Below, piece after piece: positions 18,865 through 28,695 of a DNA stretch of 64,000 nt. Numbering within the stretch: the stretch's first letter is position 1; the number at the start of each line of letters is the position of its first letter. Origin of the DNA: Rhizomys pruinosus (lineage: Eukaryota; Chordata; Mammalia; Rodentia; Spalacidae); contig VZQC01009573.1 of NCBI GenBank assembly GCA_009823505.1, positions 501,330-565,329 of the forward strand, in the 5' to 3' direction. The notes beneath the pieces were generated by a model. The model saw nothing but the letters and a program-made list of their open reading frames with translations. It made no database searches and was not told the origin of the DNA. The translations under genes and the position numbers were made by a program.

Positions 18865-18992
18865 CAGGGCGGGCCAGATCTCTGTGGATTTCAAGGCCAG
18901 CCTGGTGTTTACAGAGTGAGCTCCAGGCCAGCTCGCGGACTAAAAGGGAGCCCTGTCTCAAAAAGACCAGAAAAAAAAAAAAAAAAAAAAAG
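18865..18992 (+). mobile_element. B1 SINE, 5'-truncated
   Basis: Begins within the body ('gccagatctctgtggatttc') and ends in poly(A) at 18,971-18,990. Confidence 0.85.
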
Positions 18993-19179
18993 AAGAGCCT
19001 TATATAGCTGTGTATTCAATAACGAAACCTACCAGAGAAGATGAGCAACAAGCTGGGCCAGTGACAGCAAGCCGTCCCCTCCCCAAAGTCTTTGAGGGAC
19101 ACATCATCTATTCTTGCTTCTACTGCAGCGAATTTGTTGGTTTGGTTTTATTTTTTATGATCGTACTTTTATTTTAGTG

Positions 19180-19372
19180 TTTCGTGATTCCTGGATTGGC
19201 AGACTACCCTTGTTGGTGCAATACCTGCAGAGTCAGAGGAGGGTGTGATCCCTGGAATTGGGAGTTCACAGACCATGTTAGCCACCATGCAGTCTCGGGA
19301 ATTGAACCCTGGTCTTCTGCAAGAAGCAGGCCAGTGCTCTTAACCGCTGAGGCCATCTCTCAGGCCCCTAGT
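19180..19372 (-). mobile_element. B3-like SINE
   Basis: Antisense: 'ttcgtgattcctggattggc', 'cagtctcgggaattgaaccc' and 'ctgaggccatctctcaggcc'. Confidence 0.7.
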
Positions 19373-19423
19373 GTAGCTCATTGTTGAGACTAAGTAGAAT
19401 AGGTAGTTAAAGAAAGCCTCCAC

Positions 19424-19612
19424 TTGACTGGGCATGGTGGGCGCATGCCTGTTAATCCTAGCACCTCAGGATCCGCTGCTGAGAAGCCAGGCAGATCTTT
19501 GTGAGTTTCAAGGCCAGCCTGGGTCTACAGAAGTGAGTTCCAGCGCAGCTAGGGCTACAGGGAGGACCCTGTCCTCCGAAAAGCCAAAAAAAAAAAAAAA
19601 AAAAAAAAGAAG
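19424..19612 (+). mobile_element. B1 SINE with several short insertions
   Basis: Sense B1, but with extra bases at many points ('ggtgggcgcatgcctgttaa', 'gtcctccgaaaagcc'). This could be sequencing error or unusual drift. Confidence 0.82.
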
Positions 19613-19989
19613 AAAGCTCCATTATTGCAGCGAAAGATGATCCCAGACCACACCATAGCCAAGGAGCTAAAGCTCACCCACAGTTGCCTTTTGTAGTTGT
19701 GAGGAGCAAGGAAAGGCCGATAGGAAATGAGGTACCTTCGAGGTTGTCAGGTAGCAACACTGGCCAGACAACTAACAGCTAGTGTCCATCAAGGTCAGTA
19801 ACTAACAAAGCTGGAATCAGATGGACATAGGGGCCTTTGGCCCCTCCTAATGGTTGGCAGCACATAAACAACACATGATCATCTCTCCAGTTGATCCAGG
19901 GGACACACATAGAGCATGTGGGTCTTTCTATTAGCTACTTTCTGTGCTCCTCACATCTTTTAACAATATATTTATATTTTGGTTTATTT
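19613..19989. other. Unrecognised sequence
   Basis: No SINE. 'cacataaacaacacatgatc' is AT-rich. No gene recognised. Confidence 0.4.
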
Positions 19990-20180
19990 ATATGTCCTAG
20001 TGCACACTGTGTTGTGCACATAGGCCTGATAGAGTCAGAAGAGTGGTGTCGTTTAATCCCGGAACTGAGTTAGGGATGGTTGTTAGCCAACCATTGTGGG
20101 TGCTGGGGAATGAATTTGGGTCTGTTTTTGCAAAAAGCAGCCACTGCTCTTAACTTCCTGACGCATCTCCCCAGCCCCTC
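19990..20180 (-). mobile_element. B3-like SINE
   Basis: Antisense: 'ttgtgggtgctggggaatga', 'gccactgctcttaacttcct' and 'catctccccagcccc'. Confidence 0.75.
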
Positions 20181-20193
20181 CGTTGCTGTTATT

Positions 20194-20447
20194 ACTGTGA
20201 GTTCATGGCCAACCTGGTGTACAGAGCGAACTCCAGGCCAACTGCAACTAAAGGGAGACCCGTCTCAAAAAAAAAAAAGTCACGTCCAGCCAGGGTTGTG
20301 CCATGGCTTAATCCCAGCACTTGGGAGGCAGGAGGCAGGAGGATCTCTGTGAATTCAAGGCCAGCCTGGTCTACCGAGCAAGTTCCAAGCCAGCTGGGGC
20401 TGCAGGGAGACCCTGTCTCAAAACAAAAGCCAAAAAAAAAAAACACA
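20194..20447 (+). mobile_element. Two B1 SINEs
   Basis: A 5'-truncated copy at 20,196-20,280 and a nearly full copy at 20,285-20,445. Confidence 0.88.
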
Positions 20448-20499
20448 AAGTATCCAAGGCAAATTCAGAGGGAAGAGTTATTGGGGCTTTTAGGATTAT

Positions 20500-20602
20500 G
20501 ATCCTCTTTTTTTTTTTGGGGGAGGGGGAGGACGGGGGAAGGCAGCTGGAGAGGAAAGCTAGGGACTCACATCTTTAAGCACACAGGAAGCAGGGAAAGA
20601 GA

Positions 20603-20656
<54 letters not shown>

Positions 20657-20708
20657 GAACAGAGCTATGAACTCTCAAAGCCTGCCCCTAATGACATGCT
20701 TCCTCCAG
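20500..20708 (+). mobile_element. Older interspersed repeat, left part, with (GA)n
   Basis: 'ggactcacatctttaagcac' and 'catgcttcctccag' match the repeat at 17.6-17.9 kb. (GA)n of about 24 units covers 20,604-20,652. The element resumes at 21,362 after an LTR insertion. Confidence 0.65.
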
Positions 20709-21361
20709 TGTAAGAAGCTTTCTTTGTAACGAGCAGGTACCACTCGGCCCTGCTAAGGGGAGGGGAACACAGTATCTCTCAGTGCAGAGACCAGCAGCTA
20801 CTTCCATAGCCCGTCCTGAGAGGTCCCTCCAACTCAGGCCCTTAGCCTGGGACAATGAGACACATTTCCCACTCTTGGCCGTGATTTTCCACCTGCCCAG
20901 AGACTGATGGTCCCTGGACAGGAATTTCAGGCTGATGGCTGATGGCCTATCTTCAGTCTATGTCCACTAACAATTCACTTCACCACACCAGCTATCCAGG
21001 TTGGTGGTCCATTCTGGGACCTCTTTCCAACTCACTGGCCACTCAAATGAAATGCAGGCCTGCTTTGGCCTATATGCACACAAAAAAATGAATTCTGTAA
21101 TGATGGTAATGGAGAATTCGATTTATTACCCACTACAGTCTGCTTTTATAAGCCAAATAACATCAGTTCCCAGAGCCAATCACAGGCCCCCCAATTCGGC
21201 ACCACTGCACATTGCCACCCCACCCAGCATCATACACCTAGGCCATGTTGTCTGCTCCTCCTTGGGGTGGGACCAGAGAAATCCCCCGATTCCCATGCAC
21301 ATGGTGATCTGAGGGGTGCTGGCTGAGAACTAGCCTCCAATTCAAACTGGTTCTTCCTACA
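20709..21361 (-). mobile_element. Solo LTR (653 bp) with perfect 6-bp target duplication
   Basis: Ends TGTAAGAA...TTCCTACA, a short imperfect inverted terminal repeat. Flanked by ctccag at 20,703-20,708 and 21,362-21,367. The surrounding repeat is continuous across the insertion. A 6-bp duplication is usual for ERVK-type retroviruses. Read on the minus strand it has 'gtgattggctc' (CCAAT-type box), 'cttataaaagc' (TATA) and 'gtaataaatc' (poly(A) signal) in the expected order, so I assign minus. No internal viral sequence remains. Confidence 0.82.
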
Positions 21362-21455
21362 CTCCAGTGTGGGTGGGCCAATGCTACCAGCTACAGCCAA
21401 GTGTTCAAATACTCAGAGCCTATGGGGGAACCATCTCATTCAAACCCGCATGGCC
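21362..21455 (+). mobile_element. Older interspersed repeat, right part
   Basis: Continuation of the element at 20,500: 'agccaagtgttcaaatactc', 'agcctatgggggaaccatct' and 'cattcaaacccgcat'. Confidence 0.65.
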
Positions 21456-21935
21456 TTCCTTATGCTCAGCCTATGATAGCCCAGAGAACTGACCAGTCTC
21501 AATAGAGATCATTTTGGCCTTTGTCCAGTTTCTGCCATGGACCCATAAAAACCTCTAGACAAAGGGGTCAGGGGCTTTTTCCTGTCCTGGATGCTGTTCC
21601 CACTGTTGGGAGCTATTCTCACTTTTTCTTAATTTTAATATTTTTCTTCAGTTTCTCACTTTTCTATAATTCTTATTTTTTTTTTTTTTTTTGGCTTTTC
21701 GAGACAGGGTCTCCCTGTAGCCCCAGCTGTCCTGGAACTCACTCTGTAGACCAGGCTAGCCTTGAACTCATAAAGATCCACCTGCCTCTGCCTCCCAAGT
21801 GCTAGGATTAAAGGCGTGCACCACCACGCCCGCTATAATTCTTAATAAATTTTGCTGCTACACTGCATAAGCCCACAAGAAGTCTGCACTTTTCATTTCA
21901 TTGGTGTGACACGACAAACTTGGAGACATTGTCTC
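21456..21935 (+). mobile_element. ERV1-like LTR, 3' portion, with B1 inserted
   Basis: Layout of a gammaretroviral-type LTR: 'ggacccataaaaacctctag' (TATA region) at about 21,540-21,559, then 'cttaataaattttgctgcta' (poly(A) signal) at about 21,841-21,860, then 'ttcattggtgtgacacgac'. Ends were not defined. The call rests on architecture and resemblance to ERV1 LTRs from memory. Confidence 0.5.
21676..21832 (-). mobile_element. B1 SINE with 12-bp target duplication
   Basis: Full antisense B1. Target ctataattctta lies at 21,664-21,675 and 21,833-21,844, inside the LTR-like sequence. Confidence 0.94.
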
Positions 21936-22196
21936 CCGTTGACCTTTGGTGATGGTTGTGAGTCAAGAACGTTAGGAACATGGTCAAGTGCAGTGGGGCT
22001 GAGAAGGGCCCTATACTCAACCCTGTGTCACGGGGACCAGGACTTAATAGAAGGGGCTTACAGGGCAAGCAGAAGGATAGAGGTTGCACCCAAAGTCAGT
22101 CTTACTATCAGGAAAGATTGATGACTGCTGAATTAGAAACCTGTGGGGTCTTCTTGAGTCCTACACATTATTGCTATTACTATTATTATTATTATT
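21936..22196. other. Unrecognised sequence, possibly retroviral remnant
   Basis: Follows the LTR-like segment directly, so it may be the start of a lost internal region. A (TTA)n tract lies at 22,170-22,196. No coding motif recognised. Confidence 0.35.
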
Positions 22197-22520
22197 TGTG
22201 GTTTGAATGAGAATGTTCCTGGTAGGCTCCAAGTATTTTGTCCCCAGTTGGTGGCACTGTTTGGGAGGTCAAGGAACCATTAGGAGGTGTGACCCTGCTA
22301 GAGGAACCATGATTTGAGAGCTCTTAACCTTTCTGGGTTTCTGGTCGCTCTCTGCTTCCTCCAAGTGCTTGAAGATAAACTTCTCTAGACACCTCCTGCC
22401 ACCATGCTTCTCCACCAAGATGGACCTTAGTTCCTCTAAAACTGTAAGCTAAATAAACTCTTCCATCTATAAGTCTCCTTGGTCATGGTATTTTATCACA
22501 GCAATAGAAAAGTAAGTAAT
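22197..22520 (+). mobile_element. Interspersed rodent repeat, family not named
   Basis: 'tgtggtttgaatgagaatgt', 'ccccagttggtggcactgtt' and 'cagcaatagaaaagtaagta' match a repeat that is common in mouse. I could not assign its class. Confidence 0.6.
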
Positions 22521-22534
22521 ATATTATTAGAAAT

Positions 22535-22640
22535 AGTTTGCTATAGTCCCAGTCTGACTTTCAACCTGCCACACAGATGAAGATGACCTTGGGATCCTGA
22601 GCCTCCTGCCTCTTCCTTCCAAATGCTAGACTCACAAGGG
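22535..22640 (-). mobile_element. Old B4/B1-like fragment
   Basis: Weak antisense landmarks: 'gatgaccttgggatcctgag', 'cctcctgcctcttcc' and 'aaatgctag'. Confidence 0.45.
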
Positions 22641-22706
22641 CCATTTTAAAGAAGGATTTTTAATGTCTCTCATTTCTTGTTTTAGTGTTGTTTTTTTGTT
22701 TGTTTT

Positions 22707-22942
22707 TTGAGACAGGGTCTCCCTATAGCCCCAGATGGCCTGGAACTCACTCTGTAGACCAGGCTGGCCTTGAACTCACAGAGATCCGCCTGTCTCTGCC
22801 TCCTGAGTGCTAGATTAAAGGCACATGCCACCACAACCACCTTAAAGATGGTTCTTAGCCACCATGTGGGTGCTGGGAATTGAACCTGGGTCCTCCGGAA
22901 GAGCAGTTGGTACTCTTAACCGCTGAGCCATCTCTCCAGCCC
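22707..22942 (-). mobile_element. B2-B1 chimeric SINE, second copy
   Basis: An antisense B1 (22,707-22,840) is followed by the antisense B2 5' half (22,841-22,942, 'cttaaagatggttcttagcc' to 'gccatctctccagccc'). On the sense strand the order is B2 head, junction '...accatctttaagg', B1, tail. The junction lies at the same B2 position as at 10,076. Flanks 'cttgttttagtgttgttttt' and 'cttgttttttgttgtttttt' suggest one target duplication around the whole unit. Confidence 0.8.
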
Positions 22943-22969
22943 TTGTTTTTTGTTGTTTTTTTTAAAATT

Positions 22970-23300
22970 TATGTGTGGGCATGGTGGTGCATGCTTTTGA
23001 TCCCAGCACTCAGGAGACAGAGGCAGATGGATCTCTGTGAGATGGAGGCCAGCCTGGTCTACATAGTGAGTTCCAGAGCAGTTAGGGCTACAGGGAGACC
23101 CTGTCAAACATTTGTGTATATGTGTATGGGCTTTTTTTTTTGGCTTTTGTTTGTTTGTTTGTTTGTTTGAGACAGGGTCTCCCTGTAGCCCCAGCTGTCC
23201 TGGAACTCTGTAGACCAGGCTGGCCTTGAACTCACAGAGATCCGCCTGCCTCTGCCTCCCAAGTGCTAGGATTAAAGGCGTGCGCCACCATGCCCAGCAA
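22970..23300. mobile_element. Inverted pair of B1 SINEs
   Basis: A sense B1 at 22,973-23,108 and an antisense B1 at 23,165-23,300 face each other about 55 bases apart, with (GTTT)n at 23,148-23,168. The arrangement can fold into a long hairpin. Confidence 0.92.
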
Positions 23301-23605
23301 ATGTATGGGCTTTTTATATACATGTGTGCAGGTGTCTGTGGAGGCCAGAGGGTGGCATATTTCCTGCAACTGGAGTTATAGGTGGCTGTGAACCATCTGA
23401 TGTGGGTTCTGGAAACTGAACTCATGTCCTCTACAAGAATGTACGTAAGTGCTCTTAGCTGCTCAGCCATTTATTCAGCCCCTATCTCTCTTATGTGTGT
23501 TCATGTGTGTGCAGGTATACATGCATGTATATACAAATATAAATGTGTGCATCTGCACACCGGAGGCCAGAGGTTGGCATGGGGGTACCTTCCTGAATCA
23601 CTCTC
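23301..23605 (-). mobile_element. B3-like SINE and related degenerate sequence
   Basis: 'tgtgcaggtgtctgtggagg', 'ggttctggaaactgaactca' and 'ctcagccatttattcagccc' mark a B3 up to 23,482. A second, truncated 'gtgtgcaggtatacatgcat' piece follows. Confidence 0.6.
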
Positions 23606-23825
23606 TGTTCTAGTTTTTCTTTAGTTACTGTGACGAAACACTCTGATCGACACTGACTTTGGGAGAAAAAGGGTTTATTCATCTTACATCTCCTGAGTCA
23701 CAGTTCATGGCTGAGGGAGCCCATGGTAGGAACTCAGGGCAGGAACCTGGAGACAGGAGCTGAAGCACAGGCCATGGAGGAACGTTGCTTACTGGCTTGC
23801 TCCCCTGGCCCATGCTCAGCCTGCT

Positions 23826-24051
23826 TTTTTTTTTTTTTTAATTTTATTTTTATGTGTATGAATGGACTGTCTGCATTTAGGTTTGTGCACCCGTGTCGTA
23901 CAATGCCACGGAGGTCAGAAGAGGGTGTTGGAATCCCCCGGAACTGGAGTTAAAGACGGTTCTCAGCTGCCATGTGGGTGCTGGGGATTGAACCTGGGTT
24001 CTCTGCAAGAGCAGTTGGTGTTCTTAACTGCTAAACCATCTCTCCAGCCCC
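23826..24051 (-). mobile_element. B2 SINE inside the 3' LTR
   Basis: Antisense B2 without the 17-bp duplication, inserted after 'ctcagcctgc' of the LTR. The LTR resumes near 'cttatacaatatacaacaac'. Confidence 0.9.
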
Positions 24052-24456
24052 TCATTTTTTCTTAGACAATATATAATTTTCTTATACAATATACAACAAC
24101 CTGTCCAGGGGTGGCATACCCACAATGGGCTGGGCCCTCCCATGTTGCTCAACAATCCAGACAATACTCCACAGACATGGCTACAGGCCAGTCCAATGGA
24201 GCCAATTCCCCAATTGAGGCTCCCTGAACCCAGGTGTGTCAAGTTGGCATTAAAGCTATCCAGCACAATTGACCCCTTGTCAACCTGACCCACAAAACAC
24301 ATCACTATTAAACCACAAACTTTCCATTTCTTGTCCCTAAGCTATGATGTTAACATTAGTATCACAACCTTAAAAGAAAAAATCCAAACACTTAAAATGT
24401 CAGTATGCTAAAAAGTCTCTTAACTGTGGGCTCCTGTAAAATCCAAAACAAGTGCT

Positions 24457-24990
24457 TGTCTTTTTTCTTTTTTTTTTTTTTTTTTTTTAATTTAATTGTT
24501 TTATGTGTATGAATGTACTGTCTGCATGCAAGTCTGTGCACCCGTGTCGTGCAATGCCGCGGAGGTCAGAAGAGGGTCTCGGATTCCCCTGGAACTGGAG
24601 TTCTCCTGGAATTGGAGTTTCAGACGGCTCTCGGCTGCCATGTGGGTGCTGGGGATCGAACCCGGGTCCTCTGTAAGAGCGGTCGGCGCTCTTAACCGCT
24701 AGGCCATCTCTCCAGCCCCTTTTTCTTTTTTTTTTTGTTATGAATTTCTTTTTTTAAATTTTATTTATTTTTGTATGTGTATGAATATACTGTCTGCATG
24801 TAGGTTTGTGCACCTGTGTCATGCAATGCCGCGGAGGTCAGAAGAGGGTCTCAAATTCCCCTGGGACTGGAATTCTCCTGGAATTGGAATTACAGATGGT
24901 TCTTAGACGCCATGTGGGTGCTGGGGATCGAACCCAGGTCCTCTGCAAGAGGAGTCGGTGCTCTTAACCGCTAGGCTATCTCTCCAGCCC
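24457..24990 (-). mobile_element. Two B2 SINEs of the 17-bp-duplication subfamily, side by side
   Basis: Copies lie at about 24,465-24,718 and 24,745-24,990, both antisense with the tandem 'ctggaactggagtt' / 'ctggaattggagtt' type pair. Target aacaagtgct at 24,447-24,456 recurs only at 24,991-25,000, so one B2 landed in the T/A-rich tail of the other. Confidence 0.92.
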
Positions 24991-26241
24991 AACAAGTGCT
25001 GTCTTATTTCAAAGGGAAGAATCAGGCACACTCAAAACCTAAGTCCAGCAAGTAGCTCAAGGCTGGACACCTGGGACTCTCTCACGAGCTTCTGGGCTCC
25101 AAAGGCTTTTGGCAGCTCCCCCTCTCTGACTTTGCCATCTGTGGCACACACAGCTCATCTCGCAGGCCCAGGCTGACTCCATTCCACACCTGCTGCTGCT
25201 CTTGGTGGTCGTCCCATGGTCCTTGGATCTCCAAAATCTGGAGTCTCCACTGAAACTGAGGCAGCACCTTCACCAATGGTCTCTTCTGACCTCTCCTGGT
25301 GCCAAGCCTTAGCTTCTCTCCATGACCCCTGCAATCTTGGGGTCTCCACTGCAACCAAGGTGCACTTCCACCAATGGCCTTTCCTGGCCTCTCACATTGC
25401 CAAGCCTCAGCTGCTCTCTGTGACCCCTTCACATTTCAACACCAGAGCCATATAGGAGACTCTTATATACTACCAAGTCCTGCTTCTGGCTTGACATGGA
25501 GGCTCTGGTCCCCTCTGGACCACAGCTTCTGTGTGCTGACCCTGAAGAAATTCTTCCCAGATTTCACCACAGTGATGCTGGTCTCTTGTTACAGTTGATT
25601 TTTCAGCCCCAGCTAACCAGCATCAATTGTCCCAGTAAAACAAAAATTTCACTTCAGGTTCTGGTCTCTTGTTGTTACTTACAGCTGATTCTTCAACCCC
25701 AGCTGATTAGAACCCACAGACTCTTAATTCAAAAATACCATACAAACAGCCCTGATGGTCTCTGCTTCTCTTTGAAGCTTTCCAGGCCTCCATCCTCTAT
25801 CTCTTTCAGCATGACTGGTCCAAGCTCCACAGCAACAAACTCTAAGCACTCAATGGCTTTTACAGCCCAAAGTTTCAAACACTTCCACAATACTCCCCAA
25901 AACACCAAGGTCAGGTCTGTCACAGCCATAATTCACTCTTTGGTACCAATTTCTGTTTTAGTTTGCTTCTCCATGGCTATGACAAAACACTCTTGAAGCA
26001 CAGGCCATGGAGGCAGCTTACTGGCTTGTTCCCCTGGCCCATGCCCAGCCTTTCTTATACAATACACAACAACCTTCCCAGGGGTGGTACCGCCCACAAT
26101 GGGCTGGGCCCTCCCACATCACTCAACTATCAAGACTATAGTCCAAAGATGTGGCCACAGGCCAGTCTAATGGAGGCAGTTCCTCAATTGAGACTCCTTC
26201 AACCCACATGTGTCAAGTTGACACTAAAGCTGTCCAGCACA

Positions 26242-26404
26242 CTTTTTTTTTTTCTTTTTGGTATTTTTGAGACAGGGTTTCCCTGTAGCCCCAGCTGTCC
26301 TGGAACTCACTCTGTAGACCAGGCTGGCCTTGAACTCACAGAGATCTGCCTGCCTCTGCCTCCCGAGTGATGGGATTATAGGCATGTACCTCCACACCTG
26401 GCCA
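26242..26404 (-). mobile_element. B1 SINE at the LTR edge
   Basis: Full antisense B1. The LTR end 'cagcaca' is repeated after it as 'aagcaca' (26,404-26,410), a short target duplication. Confidence 0.9.
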
Positions 26405-26480
26405 AGCACATTCTATTAGTTACTCTTGGTATGATAAGACACCATGAGCAAGGCAGCTTATGGAAGGAAGAGTTCAATGA
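26405..26480. mobile_element. Interspersed repeat fragment
   Basis: 'ttagttactcttggtatgat', 'aagacaccatgagcaaggca' and 'gcttatggaaggaagagttc' resemble the 5' edge of a common rodent repeat. Confidence 0.45.
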
Positions 26481-26775
26481 TGTATGATGTATGAAAAAGT
26501 TTAATAACTAATTTTTGTATATATGTGACATATATGTAGGCATATTTTGGAGCAATACAAATGGGAGGGAACAACAAAGACAAAATGACTGGGTCATAAA
26601 CCTCAGCAGAGAAAAACTTTTAAAAGACTGAGAAAAAGATGCAAGACATGTATGGCAGAATGCATGAACTAGGGTTGGTGGGGGGCATGGAAAGGGGAAT
26701 GAGTTTAAATTAGACTGAGAAATGTTGTATGAAATGCACAAATAATATCAATAAAAATATTTTTTATTTTTAAAT
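26481..26775 (+). mobile_element. Probable L1 3'-UTR fragment
   Basis: Sense copy of the family also at 34,345-34,660 (antisense): 'gagggaacaacaaagacaaa', 'gacatgtatggcagaatgca', a G-rich tract, then 'aatatcaataaaaatatttt' (poly(A) signal). Confidence 0.5.
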
Positions 26776-26779
26776 AAAA

Positions 26780-26966
26780 AAGTAAGCAGCACTCTTCCAT
26801 GGCCTGTGCTTCAGCTCCTGCCTCCAGGTTCCTGCCCTGAGTTCCTATGTTGGGCTCTCTCAATGATGAATTGTGAACTGAGAGATGTGAGCCAAACAAA
26901 CCCTTTCCTCCCCAGGTTGGTTTTGGTCAGAGTGTTTTGTCACAGCAATGGAAGGGAAACTAGAAG
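26780..26966 (+). mobile_element. ERVL/MaLR-like LTR, 5'-truncated
   Basis: Matches the R/U5 half of the sense LTRs: 'agtaagcagcactcttccat', 'ggcctgtgcttcagctcctg' and 'ccctttcctccccagg'. The AATAAA signal has changed to AACAAA. Confidence 0.8.
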
Positions 26967-27014
26967 AGCCAGCTTGAGCTACGTGAAACCCTGTACCAAG
27001 GAGCCAAAAATAAA

Positions 27015-27240
27015 AGAGGGGCTAGAGAGATGGCTCAGCAGTTAAGTGCACTGGCTGCACTTACAGAGGACCCAGCTTCGATTCCCAGCTCCCACATGGC
27101 AGCTAACATCTGTCCCTAACTCCAGTTTCAAGGGATCTGACACCCTCTTCTGACTTCTGTAGGCATTGCATGACACAGGTCCACATAAGTACATGCAGCC
27201 ATAACATTCATACATATAAAATAAAAGGGAACAGTACTTC
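27015..27240 (+). mobile_element. B2 SINE
   Basis: 'aggggctagagagatggctc' to an AATAAAAG tail; older form with 'gctcagcagttaag'. Confidence 0.9.
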
Positions 27241-27321
27241 TTTTCATCTCTACATCTATCACAAGTGTGGGCTTGTGAAAGTAGCAGACCACCCAAACAT
27301 GGTCTTTTGAGAGTACAGCCT

Positions 27322-27545
27322 GTGGGGCTGAAGAGATGGCTCAGTGGTTGAGAGAGCTGGCTGTTCTTGCAGAGGACCGGGGTTCGATTCCCAGCACCCA
27401 TATGGGAGCTTCCAACTGTCTGTAACTCCAGTTTCAGGACATCTGATGCTGTCTTCTGACCTCTGTGGGTACCAGGCATTAATATAATGCACCTACATAA
27501 ATGTAGGTAAACACTTATACACATAAAATAAATCTTTTTTTAAAA
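27322..27545 (+). mobile_element. B2 SINE
   Basis: 'tgtggggctgaagagatggc' to an AATAAATC tail; older form, diverged 3' half. Confidence 0.9.
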
Positions 27546-27582
27546 AAATATAGCAAAAAAATAAAACCCCCCCAAAATATAA

Positions 27583-27755
27583 CTAGCTGGGCATGGTGGT
27601 ACATGCCTTTAATCTCAGCACTTGGGAAGCAGAGGCAGGAAGATCTCTGTGAGTTCAAGGGCAGCCTGGTCTACATAGTGAGTTCTAGGACAGCTGGGGC
27701 TACAGGGAGACCCTGACTCAAAAAGACAATATATATACATATATATAATGTAAAT
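27583..27755 (+). mobile_element. B1 SINE and (TA)n tail
   Basis: Full sense B1 from 'gctgggcatggtggtacatg', with the tail passing into TA-rich sequence at 27,728-27,750. Confidence 0.92.
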
Positions 27756-28560
27756 TAAAAAAAAATAGAGCTATGTATTATTGTGGGTTGAATTGTATTT
27801 ACTTCAACTTGTAGGTTGAAATTCTTAAAAAATTTTTTTTAAATTTTTATTTATTTTTTATGTATATGAATGTACTGTTTGCATGTAGGTTGGTGCATCT
27901 GTGTCGTGCAATGCCGCGGAGGTCAGAAGAGGGATTCCCCTGGAACTGGAGTTAAAGATGGTTCTTAGCTGCCATATGGGTGCTGGCGATCAAACCTGGG
28001 TCCTCTGCAAGAGTGGTCAGCGCTCTTAACCGCTAGGCCATCTCTCCAGCCCCATAGGTTGAAATTCTGTTAGTTCCTCAAACACGTGAGGACCTTTATT
28101 TGAACTACAGCCTCTACTAAAGTGACAAAAGGAAGCTGAGGTCATTGGGGTGGGCTGCCCCTCTGTGATGGGTGTCCCATTAAAAAGGGGAATTTGAGAA
28201 ATGAAAAATAAAAAATACGAAAAAGGAGTGTTAGACAAGAGATGGATGATGTGAACAGATGAATGAAGCAGTCAGTCAGACACAGGCCAGAGAGACAGAG
28301 CCAGAACCAGTTCCCTCACAGCCCTGGTCTGCAGGCTCACAGCTCACCACTAAGCTCCATGCATCCTCAGTCCTTCCTCTACTTCCAATAGTTCACCTAC
28401 TCTCCAGTGTGCTCAGGATAAAAAATAAAGCACTTTACATGGATGGTGTGTCAACCAGACCTCTCCTGCATGGGAACTAAGCAGTTTGCACTGAATTCAA
28501 TAAACATAGGATTTAGGAAGGTGTCCTTTGGGATTTTTTGTTTTGTTAGATTAATTGTTC
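27756..28560. mobile_element. Ancient mammal-wide repeat remnant, interrupted by B2
   Basis: 'gtgggttgaattgtatttac', 'taggttgaaattct', 'aagctgaggtcattggggtg' and 'gtgtcccattaaaaagg' keep the order of an old mammalian repeat with 'aggtcatt...gtgtccttataa'. I cannot name it. From 28,240 to 28,560 I see nothing recognisable. A B2 splits it at 27,826. Confidence 0.4.
27826..28054 (-). mobile_element. B2 SINE with 14-bp target duplication
   Basis: Antisense B2 with 'ctaggccatctctccagccc'. Target taggttgaaattct is repeated at 27,812-27,825 and 28,055-28,068 without mismatch. Confidence 0.94.
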
Positions 28561-28569
28561 TGTTGTTTC

Positions 28570-28695
28570 GTTTTGCTTGAGATGAGGATTTCTCTAGGTA
28601 GCCCTGGCTGGCCTGCAAATCAATATGTAGACCATGCTAGCCTCAAACTAATGGAGATCTGCTTGCCTCTGCCTCCCAAATATAGGCATGTCAGG
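28570..28695 (-). mobile_element. Old B1 SINE
   Basis: Diverged antisense B1: 'gtagccctggctggcctgca', 'tatgtagaccatgctagcct' and 'ttgcctctgcctcccaaata'. Confidence 0.75.

Larger units (their letters stand above)
23606..26241 (-). mobile_element. ERVL/MaLR-like LTR retrotransposon, full layout, copy 1
   Basis: Two LTRs of one family flank about 1.7 kb: 3' LTR at 23,606-24,267 (TGTTCTAG...CAGCACA) and 5' LTR at 25,954-26,241 (TGTTTTAG...CAGCACA, central part deleted). Next to the 5' LTR, the minus strand reads gaaattggtaccaaagagtg. TGGTACCA followed by an AGTG-type stretch fits a tRNA-Leu primer binding site, usual for ERVL/MaLR. The internal part (24,268-25,953) has no retroviral ORF, so the element is non-autonomous. 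Three B2s have landed in it. Flanking bases ctctc and ttcta no longer match well; a B1 with its own duplication has inserted at the right edge. Confidence 0.82.

Noticed and set aside
25496..25996. 166-codon plus-strand ORF at 25.5-26.0 kb
   Set aside because: It is antisense to the non-autonomous LTR element's internal region and is not retroviral in content.
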